Positions 13,401 through 24,215 of a DNA stretch of 64,000 bases are shown here, one piece after another. The position numbers and the translations under genes are program-made. The stretch's first letter is position 1. Every line of letters starts with the position of its first letter. Source of the stretch: Prinia subflava (Eukaryota > Chordata > Aves > Passeriformes > Cisticolidae); the NCBI RefSeq assembly GCF_021018805.1, contig NC_086248.1, positions 97,239,239-97,303,238 of the forward strand, written 5' to 3'. Under the pieces are notes generated by a model that saw nothing but the letters and a program-made list of their open reading frames with translations, was not told the DNA's origin and did no database searches.

Positions 13401-16400
13401 AAGTAAAATTCCCACCTGAAAACAGCTTTTGCACTTTGGTTAGACAAAGGAATCTGGTGAAGCTGCACTGCTTCAAGATTAGATAAAGGCCTGGAGAGCA
13501 GGACGCTGGAACAGACGTCTTCTAGGAACAACCCTGTGTGTCTCTGCCAGTGTGCCATGCACCTTCTCTTTGCAATGGGGTCACAGGCAAGTTACAGTGG
13601 CATTTGGTGGGTGTGTTTGGACAGCCCAGACTTGGGTATACACTGTTAATGGCAACTTGCTGCTGTGGAAATCTGAAATGCAAAACTTGTCTGGAATAAA
13701 GGTCGAGTAGATGAGGAAAGTGCAACATGCAGGGGGGTTTGCTTAGTTGGGCACTTGTGTGGCTCTTAGGAATTATCCTGATCCCTAAAGCAGGAGTCTG
13801 CTCCATGCAGCCAGAGGAAAGATCACCATCTGTCTGAAGAGATGCAAAATCAAGCTCTGTGGGCAGGTAGGATCAGTCCTTGGACTCTTAGGATTTTTAC
13901 TGGCAGCTGGTTCCCTGTTTATCCTGGACTGCATTGTACACGCCAGGACTCTTGCTGCCTTAGTTGATAAAAATACAAAACACAGAGGAAGGAGAGCTCA
14001 ACCAAGAGAGATTAATCAAAGGACGCTCCTTATCTTCTCAATTCTGCCCTTATCCTGGCAAAATCTGAGAGAAATACAATGTTTTTGAAATGCCAGAAAC
14101 CATGAACACTGCTATGCTGGCACTAACCAAGACACACACGATGCAAAACACCCAGGTGATGCTGTGATTCAGGTGATATCCTGCCCAGCTTTGCAATTGC
14201 CAGCCACTGTCATAAATATTCTGTCTACAGCCACATTGCAGGCTGTCAGTGACAAGAGCCTAGCAGCAGTGGAATTGCTACACTATAAAGCTGCTGCACC
14301 CTTTTTTGCTCACTCAGACCTGCAGCAAACTTTCAGCATTCCTTTAAACCTTCTCTTACCTCAAACACCTTAGGTAAGAGGTATCCCAGCTGCAAAGATG
14401 TGACTGCAAAAAAGGAAAAACATGGTCTTGTAAAGATGTGGGGGATGGCTAACATGGCAGTAGAGAGCTGCTGAGATCAGCTCAGCCCAGAGTCACGATC
14501 CATCTTGGATTGCAGTTGTCCCATCTGGAGCAATAAATGTATTTGCTCGTTGCCATGTGTCCAGCAGCATGGAGAAGCTTCCAGGGACAGGGAAGAAAAG
14601 CTGTCACAGAGAAAACTCTTAAATCCTGCAAGTAATGTATAAAACAAGTTTGATCATATGCAAAAGAGAGGGGTAAGAATCATGGGGACTAAAAGATAGT
14701 GGAAAAAGAAATAAAAGTACCAATAAAAGGAAGAAGAGGAGGACCTTTAGCCAGCAAAGGAGAGGATCAGAATAAGGAGGTGACAAGGGTGCGGCCTTGG
14801 CAAACAGAGCCAAAGTCAAATAGAAAAATAACCATGCCAGAAATAAAAGCAGAGGAGTTGAGCTTGAATAAAAGGGGAAGAAAAACAGCTGTCACATAAA
14901 ATGGGAGTGAGAGAATGAGCAGGGTAGCCCAGGGGGGCAGTGGTGCAGGCTGGAGGCAGGGACATTCCTCAGTGAGTGCCTTTGCCAGAGGAGTGGGCCA
15001 ACACACAGGACGCTATTGGACAACTTATCCGGGATGGCTGAGGCAGGGGGACGGGCTAGTGGGGGAGGAGGATGGGGATACTCTTCTGTGCAAACGCGTG
15101 GAGCTTCTGTGTGAGTCAGGCACCAGAAAACTGTGCCGTGGGCTTACAAATGTCAGGATAACCCACTGAAATAATGCCTACCTAAAGCCTAATTGCGTGG
15201 CATTTCTCTTTGATTTTAAATAGCAAAAAAACATGAGTCAATTCATGCACAGAAGATAATGACTTCATCAAATGGCATAGTAACCACTGCACTCCCCAGC
15301 TATGATCATGTGGTACTGCTGATTTAATGATCAACTGCAAAACCCCAGCTCAGGTGAAACTTCCCACGTTCCATCCACATCTTAAACCTGAAAATCTTCC
15401 AAATTTTACAGAGGCTTGAAAACCTTTGAAATTAAAGAGCCCAGAAAAAATGCAAGAGCAAAAGCAAAATGGTTTTGTTGTAAATGTTACGATACAGGAG
15501 ACTAAAGGTCCCTCATCTCCAAAACTGTATCAGAAGAGAGGATGGGAAACACTTAGAATGAATTAGACTGAAGCCAGAGCACCGACCTTGGCACATGCCT
15601 GAGACGCAGCAGGGAAGCCAGATGAAGGATTCTCCAGGCAGTACCACTCAGAGAGGGAAAACTTGGTGGATTTTAATAGCACCAAGGTAGCACAGAGAAA
15701 GATCATGGGTCCGTGTTCATATTGTTAACAGGCATCCAACCATACTGAGACAGTTCTGGTTCTATGTATTGTCTTCTGGTTTTGAACCAAAACTTGCTTC
15801 ACATTTGGATCCTTTTCTCAATAACCATGAGACACAAGCTGTAGCAAACAAACAAACAAACAAGGTAACATTTACATAAAAATACATTAATTTCAGCAGC
15901 TCATGCTCTCAGATACCAAACACTGCAAGACAGAAACACAGAATCTTGTGACTCATTTATTAAGTTGGAGTAGAAGGAAGAGCTTATCACATGATGCAGG
16001 GGACGATGATAAGGGTTTAAGAGCCTGCCAAGAAAAGGTAGAGAACAATGCCCTAACACTTCTTGCTAAGGCTAAGGAGCCTGAAGAGGGGGAACTGTTT
16101 GGAGTTTTTCTTGCTGTTATCCAGTGCTGTTAGAGGAGGATGTGACCTCTCTGCTTTGCCCTGCCTGCCCTACTCTGTGTGTATATTCTGGCTGCACCCT
16201 GGCAGGCTGCCTCTTCTAAGTAGGTGCTGTATGAAAAGGAGGAAAACATGGTCCTGTCTTTTTCCTTAGCTCTAGTGTTCTTATCGTCTTCCTTTCTTTT
16301 TTTTTTGTTCATCTGCAGCTATATTCCTTTGCTTTCACAGTGAATTAATTAAACACTATTGGGAGTTTGGATAACGCAGTTATTTTATATACACAACCAC

Positions 16401-18519
16401 CTGCACCAACAGTTCTCAGCAAATGTTCATTAAGGAAAATATGTCTAAGAGCTGGGTATGACCTTGTTTAGAGCATGTGAGTAAGCAGAGCAATACAGTA
16501 AATACGATTAAATAGAACCATTAGGTTGTCTCACAATATAAATATAAAATCAAGAGAGGGCAGAGAGAGAAATTGCAACAAGGATTTGTTTAAGCCTAGG
16601 GTTTGCTGCCATAGCAAACTTGGTGGGACTGCCCTCTCACTGCAGAAGCACCAGTGAGGGTCAGGTACATACACCTTGCCATTCTCAGGGTATCTCAAAA
16701 CCCAAAGGTAAGCTGAGGTTTACGTATATTTAAATTCAACACTAAACATCCTCTGCTCTTTCAACCAGCACCTCCTATCTCCAGGTAGCTTTCTCCCTAC
16801 TGCCTTTTCCCTCTTCCCACCCCCACCATTCGCTCTTATCTCCCTCCCACTCCCAAATCCTGAATCTTCCTCTCCCTCCGATGGTAGGGAGCCAGCTGCC
16901 CGCCATCAGACATACTCTGCTCTTGCCCTGTTGCTGTGTCTGGGGCCTCTCTGAACCTGGGCATCTTGCCCCAAATCTGTTCCTGTTGGGATTTCACAAA
17001 TACAACCCCTTGATCTTTTCATATGCATTTGCTGGGGTTTTACGCCTCCCCGCCTCCCCCACCGCTTCCTTCAAGGCTCTCTGTGTGTCTGAAGCTCTTA
17101 TCAGCTCCCCGGAGCAGAATACACGAATGGCACCACCAGGTCTTGAAGTCCCGTCTCACACCTCTCAGGAAATGGCTCACCCCACCAAGTCACATCCCCC
17201 TCCTAAGCACAGGGCTAAAGTCACAAGATACTATTAGTTCCTCATGGCCAAAGCCACGGAGACACGGCAGCTGAATTTTCAAAGGAAAATAAATCGTGCA
17301 TATATAGAGGTAATCAGGTCTGAGCCAAGCAAGGCAGGCATCTTTCAGAGAGAACATAACCTCTTGTCACACTGCATTTATTTTAACCCTCTATCTGCCC
17401 ATAGAGCTGCTGGGCAATCCTGGTGATCTGAAATAAGCTGTGTTGGGCATTGATATCACCAGGCTCTGACATTGTTCCCCAATGCTGCGTCACACTGGAG
17501 ATGTGCCCAAAGTGCCTTTTTTACCCCATCAGTACAAAAGCTGAAAGGGGTTCACAGCCCAGCCCCTCGGTCACAGGTCACACTCAGGACACTGTGACAG
17601 CACCATCTCCCTTTCGCTCCCCTGTGCCCAGGCAGCCACTGCCCACTGGGACAGCCTGGAGCAAACAGCCAGGTCCCATTTCTGACCTTGCAGTAAGACA
17701 CAGGCTCTGTCCATCTCTCTGTGTCCCAGCTGGAGGTGAACACACTCTCTGGGCTGACCAGCAAGGCAAGCCCCCTCTTGCCAGTAGAGGACTCTGGCAA
17801 GGAGGGGCTCTCAGGGACACAGCTGAGTATCCACAATGGACAGGCAGCTCAGGCCTTTCAGGAATATATTTCAAGGCATCTGCAAGCCATGCCAGAGTGA
17901 GGACCATACACAACCCACCCTGCTCAAGCTCTTCCTTGTTAAAGCTGTGAGGACTAGAAAAATGACCACTCTAAATTAAAAACATGACATCATTGTAATA
18001 TCTCAGAACTCTACCTAAAAGCCTGGATGGACCTCAATATATAGATCTTGTGTCTGCACATTGGGAAGACCTGATAAACCTCTAAAAGCATTTGGAGGTT
18101 GTAAAGAGCTTTGTCACAATGACTAGAAGCAATCAAAGGGAAATTAAGTATTCATATAAAGATTTCCTCTTAGGCAGAATCAAAAAACCTTAAAACCTAA
18201 GCCTAGCATGCATAAACAATTTTTGGTATCACAGCCCTGCTAGAGAACCTGGAAATTATACGGTATTTTCTTGCCAGCAGAAATTCTGGAGCAAATGTAG
18301 TTTTATGTGCAACCATAAAAATGTGTCTGGACTATAATTAATTTAAATTCGCGAGATAATTATCCAGGGATTGCTTCTTCAGGGACAAGCTATCCAGGGA
18401 TATCTTAAACTTAAGTCTTCACAGCAAAACTGTGGTTTTATTTTTTTCTTAAACTTTCTCTAAATTAATTAAATCAGCTTTATGTGACCACTGTCCCTTC
18501 TTTTGGCTAGTCTCCTAAT
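1421..18519. other. Gene-free interval between ACBD3 and MIXL1, left part
   Basis: About 17 kb of mixed composition with no exon, RNA gene or large repeat that I can recognise. Open frames occur on both strands (for example 10064-10552 and 17450-17950), but they lack recognisable domains and show no paired splice sites. A short AAAC-type simple repeat lies at about 15845-15863. Purine-rich (about 14690-14900) and pyrimidine-rich (about 16760-16880) stretches are present. The interval is flanked by divergent genes, so MIXL1 or ACBD3 enhancers could lie here. Confidence 0.6.
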
Positions 18520-18817
18520 ACACGGAGAGAGACTTTTTACAAGAGCATGTAATGACAGGACAAGGGTAAACAGCTTCAAACTGAGAGTAGATTTAGATAT
18601 TAGGAAGAAATTCTTTACTGTGAGGGTGGTGAGACCCTGGCACAGGTTGCCTAGGGAAGTGGTGGATGTCCCATCCCTGGAAGTGCTCATGGCCAGGCTG
18701 GATGGGGCCCTGAGCAATCTGGTCTGGTGGAACATGTCCCTGCTCATGGCTGTGGGGTTGAAACTAGATGATCTTTAAGGTTCTTCCCAACTCAAATGTT
18801 TATATGATTCTGTGATA
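18520..18817 (+). mobile_element. CR1 LINE 3' fragment, well preserved
   Basis: This is the best-preserved CR1 piece in the window. In order it shows the gactttttacaagagcatgt segment, the attaggaagaaattctttac segment at 18599-18618, the gtgagggtggtgagaccctgg segment, the ccaggctggatggggc segment and the gatgatctttaaggttc segment. It ends in tatgattctgtgat. The 5' end is truncated. Short open frames on both strands (18503-18778 plus, 18469-18747 minus) derive from the element and are not host genes. Confidence 0.95.
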
Positions 18818-21800
18818 AGGTTTGAACTTTTTGGCCAATTTCAATTAAAACTGATGTAGAAATTGAGATCTCCAAGATACCAAATCTTTGCGGATTTAGT
18901 CAGGTTGACAAGAGACTGCTAAATCTCCGCTACTAAAACCCTCAATCTTAGCTTTAGTGACCAGAGAATTCACATTGAAGACAGCCACCAGAAAGAAAAG
19001 AACAATAAACCTTGCTGGAATGACAAAAGACTGCACAAACTGTGTCCCTGTAGAGTTCTAGAAGGAGCAGGGTGATGTGTCATCTGACAAGCCAGAGGAG
19101 TTTGAACACAGCCAAGGCTGCATAGCTGGTTACAAATCACGGCATGGCAAAACCCCTGGTGTCCCTTCCCTCCAGGACTGAGCAGCAGAACTGCTCACAT
19201 TTTGATTATTTAAAGGGTGTGTGATTCTTGTGTGCTAAGCCATGTCTGTGTGTCACACTGCTGCATACTTTTGCCATGCATTCTGGCATGCTTCCCAAGC
19301 TCCAGTTCCTTAAGTCACATAAGGCAGGATCTTAAACTGCACATTTAAAAGATGACTTTGTATCCCCAAGAGCCTGAGAGAAGCTCCCCAGTTTTGACAT
19401 GCAAAAGGCTGAAGAGCCAGCTAGCCAGAAAAGTCACCACAGGGCCTATCTCCCCGCTTCTCCACAATCTTGCCGTTTCAGAGCCTGTCTTACCCTTGCT
19501 GGATGCTCAGAGCTGGCAGCAGTGATGTGAGAACATGTTCTCCAGCTGAAGCTTAAAACTGTTTTATTGCAGGTACAGGCACATTTTCTATTGTGAATCC
19601 TCTTGGCACAGATTCCTCAGTGCTGAGGCACTCCCAGCACAGACAAAAGCACAAGAAGTTTCTCTCCTGACAAACAGAGTGAAGATCAGTGTGAACAGCT
19701 TCTGAAGCAGCCTGTAATTTTTGATATCAACACAAGGCAGTCTGCTTTTCCCTTAGAGATAGCTCTCTCAGTTTTAGCCATCTTAATTACAAAAAGCAGG
19801 CCACTTCTGGACTTCTGTCACAGCTTCTGCTTCTCGAGGGAAAACATAAAATCACCCTTTGTGCCTTGGTGGGACACAAATAAAAGAAAGTCTGCAAAAC
19901 AGGAAGGGACAAAATTGAATGTCATCCAAATGCTTCCAGCCCTTACCTGGGTATGACTCCATGCAGATGCTTGCACCCACAAGGCATCAGAAACTTCCTT
20001 GTCAGACTACAAGGGGCACAGCAGGATGGAAAACTACTTGTCAGGAAAAGTACCCACTGAATCTAGACACAGCACTATTTTCTTGCTGCAGGAGGCACAC
20101 TGCACTACCCCACAGGCACAGCTTTTAGGACATCAGTGGGATGACACTCTGTGGGAGCTGTGGGATCATTGGGAGGGGAGAGAACTGCCAGAAGGAAGCA
20201 AGGAGCTGTCTTTCATGCCACCCTGCTTGCCTGGGGGGAGGCAGAAGCCTCCTACACTGATGTCCACCTAACAGCACACTCCTTTACAATCAGTACTGTC
20301 CCCCTTGCTTTTATGCAACCTTAGATATGTTTCAAACCAAGCCAGTACAGAAGAGTGGCCATGAGGATCCCATGGACAAAATTATTGTGTGATGCTCTGA
20401 GCAATAGGAAAGGGAAAATATGATTCCTGGGCTCTGGTCTCGCTCCAGAATTGTTTTGCTTTTGCAAAAGCACATACCACTGGTAAGCAGAAAAGAACTC
20501 ATCCCCAAGATATCTGAACATGCTGATAGTAGCCAGCCAGCCCAGACAGGGAAACTGAGGCAGACTAGAAGAAAACCGAAGTCAGCACCTGCAGACAGGC
20601 AGCACAGCCTGACCTGCCCACAGCAGTCTCATCCACTCACAGGTATGTCTGCTGGAAAATACAATTGTCTGCAGCCAGGTAATGAAGAGCCTGAGTGTGA
20701 ACCCCACACCCCAGGGCCTGTGTGTGTAATCCTGGGCTGCACCAAGGGCACCGACCGCTTTGCCCACAGTTCAGTGACACAGAATTTCCTAATCCACATG
20801 GCAGAGCCACCGGTCACACTGCATCCTTGGACAACATGGAATGCCACAAAATGTAGTGTGGAAGTCAGTTTACTTCCATTGTAACAATGCAGACTTTTAA
20901 AAAGTCTATAATTGTTAAATCTGTGTCTCCCAATGAAAGTTTTGAGGCCTGGGAAGCCTCAGGGCTCTTTTCCTCACCATGGGGAAGCGTGTCAGCTGCT
21001 GTCACAAGACAGCTGTTGGAACACCTCTGGAACTATAAAGGGCAAGGGAACCGAAGGATGTCACAGCAGTCAGAGATCAAAGAGTCAGCCCATTTCCAGA
21101 TTTATGAGTTGGGAACAGGTCTATTAGCTCCCAGTACCCACTCTTTCCTAAGTATCTGTTCAATATACATTGACAGTTGTCTTAATGGGAAGTCTGACAC
21201 TGAAAACCACCATGCTCCTGGGCAGTCTGTCTCAGTTTTGTTCTCTGCTAGCCCAGAATCAGATCCAGGTGGGGCAGTCTTAGAAGCACCCCAGATGGGA
21301 TCCCCTCATTTCCCTCCTGCTCCATCTGGCAGTATCCTCTTGGTTGTACAGCCACCCTGAGGAAATTGGTAACCTACAGGCAGGAATCCAGGATCTGGAT
21401 TGAAAAAACCCAACCAACAAACCCCAACTGTTGTTACTGTGAAGTTAATTTAACTTGGGTTAATTCCCTGATCACACTGTGTGGACTGACACATACTCAG
21501 CTAAAGGGAGGGCATCAGGACAGGGGTGAACAGTGGGGGGCCTGTGGTGCCAGCAACTCCTTAAGCCTTGGCCGCTGCTGAAAGAAAAACATGTGTATGT
21601 GTGTGAAAAAACACATTTCTTCCAATACCTGCTCTCCCTGTCTGGCAGACTTAATCAAACTTTACCAAATCCTAGAAACTATATTCTTATACTGGTATAA
21701 TTCCAAGCAGGATTAAATCCTTCAGAAAAGAAACCTCTGCTATGTTTTTCAGGAATATTATTTGATGTAAAATACAATAAAACATTCATCATGTAAACAT

Positions 21801-22849
21801 AATCTGGAATAATTCTCTTTTGCTGCCACCTGTGGCTCTTCATGGAACCTGCAGAGTGATTCAACTCTTCATGAGTTTTTCACTAAAAACCTTAAATAAT
21901 GCTGTCTGTGCTTTCTGATCACCACTCACCTGTGCCCTTTCTCATCACTGTGCCCTCTCATTACACTGCTAGTTGAGAACATTGTACAAGTCTCACGTCT
22001 CTGACTGCTGTCTGCAGGCTATAGCCCATGATTTTAGGAACAACCTAGAAACTTCAGTCATGAAAGCAGCTGGACTGCACATGTAAAAGCAGAAAGCTAC
22101 AAATGTTTTAGGAACAAAACTTCCAAAACCAGCTTTTAACAATTTTAACGTGATTTTCTGTACAAAGTAACTTTTCTTGGGAGACAATTGTAAAAAGTAA
22201 AATGAGCACAAACCATTTTAAGGGCCTTGGTGTTGTTGGGGTGTGCAGGCAGCATTTCAGCACGATACCTGTCCGTCTGGGAATCAGCTAAGGCAGAAGC
22301 ACACGGGAGGTGCAAGTGCCTTGTGTAGAGGCATTAGCAAGTGGTGGAAAAGGTGATGCCACCAGTGTCTGCCTCTGCCCTGTCTGAGCTGCTCCAGGTG
22401 TGTTTAACTTGCATTTTAAAACGAAAGAGATGTTTTTGCAGCAGCAGGCAGAGTAGGAAGCTGAACACCACCCGGACAGCTGGCACCAAAGCACTGCAAG
22501 CGTAGCAGTCGCGGCCACGGGAAGAGATAACTTCTGTTTGCTTTATGTCTCACACCATGCACGATCCAAAGCAGTCAGCTGCTTAAGAGCATCTACCTCC
22601 ACACCAACAGCTGGAGGGAGTGAACTCCATAACCCTATCAGCCCAGATGCTGTATCAGAAATAACCCAGCCGCTGCCCTGGGTCCTCTCGGGGTGCCAAG
22701 CTGCCAACATCCAGCTTTTTGCGTGTGGATGCAAAGCCCGCTGCCCTCTCCCTCCTGCTGTCCATGTTTCGTGCGGGGAGTCGCGGGCTGCCAGCCATCA
22801 CCCACCCCTGCCAGGCACGCATAGGGCATCGCTGAGTCCTCTGGCTGAG
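18818..22849. other. MIXL1 upstream region
   Basis: Four kilobases with no recognised gene or large repeat. Open frames at 20420-20884 and 20887-21360 lie in different frames and match nothing I know. The last 600 bases rise in GC towards the MIXL1 island. Candidate motifs for Nodal/T-box control are listed among the findings. A promoter-proximal control region for MIXL1 is expected here from work on Mix genes in other vertebrates. Confidence 0.5.
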
Positions 22850-22986
22850 CAAGGCAGGGCCGCCGCAGTCGGGCACCCCACGGGCAGCCTGGGGCGCGAG
22901 GCCCGGCGGGGTGCCCGGAGCGCACCTTCCCCGCCGGGCCGTGCCGCCCCCTCGAACCCCCGCCCCTGCCGAGCCCCCTCCCCGGC

Positions 22987-22993
22987 TATAAAG
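22987..22993 (+). promoter_or_regulatory. MIXL1: MIXL1 TATA box
   Basis: TATAAAG sits 37 bases before the start codon, after a GC box. A start about 25-30 bases downstream of the TATA box would fall near 23012-23020. That gives a 5' UTR of only about 10-20 bases, which is unusually short. Confidence 0.7.
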
Positions 22994-23029
22994 CCGGCGG
23001 GCCGTCCGGGCCCCCTCCTCGCCGCTGCC

Positions 23030-23317
23030 ATGGCCACGCTGCGCTTCGGGGAGCCCCCGGCGGAGCCGCCCGCCCTGCCCGCGGGCAGGTGGGCGGGGGG
23101 CGGCGGGCCCGGCCCGGCCTCGCCCGCCCTTAGGGCGCTTCCCGCGGCGGAGCCGTCGGAAGGGACGCCGGCGGCCTCGCAGCGTCGGAAGCGGACCAGC
23201 TTCACGGCGGCGCAGCTGGAGACGCTGGAGCTGGTTTTCCAGGACACCATGTACCCCGACATCTACCTGCGGGAGAAACTGGCCGACGCCACGCAGATCC
23301 CCGAGTCCCGCATCCAG
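23030..23317 (+). CDS. MIXL1: MIXL1 exon 1
   Basis: Encodes residues 1-96 in phase 0: the N-terminal low-complexity region and the homeodomain up to ESRIQ. The exon ends CAG followed by a GTGAGG donor at 23318. Splitting the homeodomain between positions 46 and 47 is the classic intron site of paired-class homeobox genes. Confidence 0.95.
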
Positions 23318-23808
23318 GTGAGGAGCGCCGGCTGTGCCGCGCCCGCCGCGCCGGGGCCGCCCCGCCGCGCTCACCGCCGCTCTCTCCCCAGGTCTGGTTC
23401 CAGAACCGCCGCGCCAAGTCCCGCCGCCAGCGGGGCCCGCCCCGGCCCGGCCCCGCCGCGCCGCCGCCGGGCTGCCCGCGGCCGCCCCGCTTCGCCGCCC
23501 TGCGCGCCCCGGAGAGGCCCCGCTGCGCCCTCCCCGCGCTGGCCCGCACGGAGGACGGCTCGGCCCCCTACGCGTGGCCGCCGGCCGCCGGATTCCCCCC
23601 CGGCCCCGGCTTCGAGGGCTTCCCGCCCGGCCAGCCCGGCGGCGCCGAGCCCGCCTCGTTCGCGGGGAGCGCCGCCGGCCCCTTCCCGCCGGGCCGCGCC
23701 TTCTGCGGGCAGTACTCGCCCGTGTCGGACGCCGAGGACACCAGCGGCTACTCGGAGTCGGGCTCCGAGTGGGAGGAGAACGCGCTCGGCGCCTTCCGCG
23801 CCCTCTGA
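23030..23808 (+). CDS. MIXL1: MIXL1, Mix paired-like homeobox (join of 23030-23317 and 23392-23808)
   Basis: MIXL1 is a nuclear paired-like homeodomain transcription factor induced by Nodal/activin signalling. It specifies mesendoderm at gastrulation; the chick gene is known as CMIX. The joined frame encodes 234 residues, close to the human length as I recall it. Residues 1-50 are Pro/Ala/Gly-rich. The homeodomain spans about residues 51-110, from RRKRTSF to [12 protein letters not shown], with glutamine at homeodomain position 50. The tail is Pro-rich and ends in an acidic segment ([18 protein letters not shown]), the conserved C-terminal acidic region of Mix proteins. The start was chosen because ATG at 23030 lies in a strong Kozak context (GCTGCCATGG), 37 bases after the TATA box. 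The upstream frame is open back to 22538, so an N-terminal extension cannot be excluded by stops. The gene lies tail to tail with LIN9. Confidence 0.95.
23318..23391 (+). other. MIXL1: MIXL1 intron 1, 74 bp
   Basis: A miniature GC-rich intron with a GTGAGG donor and an acceptor tract TCTCTCCCCAG ending at 23391. A branch-point match CTCAC lies at 23370-23374, its A 18 bases from the acceptor. The length is not a multiple of three, so retention would shift the frame through the third homeodomain helix. Confidence 0.93.
23392..23808 (+). CDS. MIXL1: MIXL1 exon 2
   Basis: Encodes residues 97-234 and the TGA stop at 23806-23808. It begins [12 protein letters not shown], the DNA-recognition helix, followed by a Pro/Ala/Gly-rich transactivation region and the acidic C-terminus ending GAFRAL. 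Third codon positions are almost all G or C, in contrast to LIN9 next door. Confidence 0.95.
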   Translation, partial: VWFQNRRAKSRRQRGPPRPGPAAPPPGCPRPPRFAALRAPERPRCALPALARTEDGSAPYAWPPAAGFPPGPGFEGFPPGQPGGAEPASFAGSAAGPFPPGRAFCGQYSPVSDAEDTSGYSESGSEWEENALGAFRAL

Positions 23809-23992
23809 GCGGCGGGACGCGGCCCGGGCCGGGCCAGGTGAAAGGCGCAGCCCCGGCCGCGCTGCGGAGCCCTCCCGCCGGAGCCCGTCCCGCGGTGCGC
23901 TGCTCGGGCGGGGAGCAGTCACACACCGCGCTACCTCACACCACTGCTGCCTGCCACTGATGCACTTTATCGGGTAGTAACTGATTGTACCT

Positions 23993-24001
23993 ATTTATTT
24001 A
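23993..24001 (+). promoter_or_regulatory. MIXL1: AU-rich element in the MIXL1 3' UTR
   Basis: ATTTATTTA consists of two overlapping ATTTA pentamers. Such elements bind ZFP36- or ELAVL-type proteins and shorten mRNA life, which would suit a briefly expressed gastrulation factor. Function is inferred. Confidence 0.45.
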
Positions 24002-24192
24002 AGACAGATACGGGTCGGCTCCATCAGCTGAGGGCATCCTTTTACACTGTATTTAAAGCTTCCTTTTATCATGTTTAGTGTATCTATTTAACCTTCTTTA
24101 GCTAAAAAGCTAACCCAAACCCACTGTGTTTTGGGGCTGGGGGCTGGTCTTAGAAAAGAGTGACGGTCTGTCAGCGTTTTTTGACCAAGGAA

Positions 24193-24203
24193 AATAAAAT
24201 AAA
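24193..24203 (+). terminator. MIXL1: MIXL1 polyadenylation signals
   Basis: Two overlapping AATAAA hexamers (24193-24198 and 24198-24203) are followed after about 20 bases by a GT-rich tract near 24221-24236. That is the normal layout of a vertebrate poly(A) site, about 390 bases after the MIXL1 stop. Confidence 0.8.
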
Positions 24204-24215
24204 GGTTTACATTTT

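Larger units (their letters stand above)
22850..23930. promoter_or_regulatory. MIXL1: CpG island covering MIXL1
   Basis: GC content and CpG density rise steeply near 22850, span both MIXL1 exons and the intron, and drop after about 23930 where the AT-rich 3' UTR begins. The high GC explains the long antisense open frames across the gene, such as 22655-23926 on the minus strand. A Sp1-type GC box (CCCCGCCCC) lies at 22957-22965, just upstream of the TATA box. Confidence 0.85.
23809..24215 (+). other. MIXL1: MIXL1 3' UTR
   Basis: About 400 bases from the stop to the poly(A) site expected after the signals at 24193-24203. Composition turns from GC-rich to AT-rich near 23930. Overlapping ATTTA pentamers lie at 23993-24001 and another ATTTA at about 24085. 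The exact cleavage site is inferred. Confidence 0.7.

Noticed and set aside
17450..17950. 166-codon plus-strand open frame
   Set aside because: No known domain, no flanking splice sites that make a gene, and overlapping open frames on the other strand. Locally raised GC explains it.
18469..18778. 90-codon frames on both strands near 18.5-18.8 kb
   Set aside because: They fall within the CR1 fragment and derive from its 3' region.
20420..21360. Two consecutive plus-strand open frames of about 155 codons
   Set aside because: They lie in different frames, match no family I know and have no convincing splice junction joining them.
22655..23926. 423-codon open frame on the minus strand across MIXL1
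   Set aside because: It is antisense to the MIXL1 exons in a very GC-rich island, where stops are rare. Its composition is almost all Arg/Gly/Ala/Pro and it has no recognisable domain.
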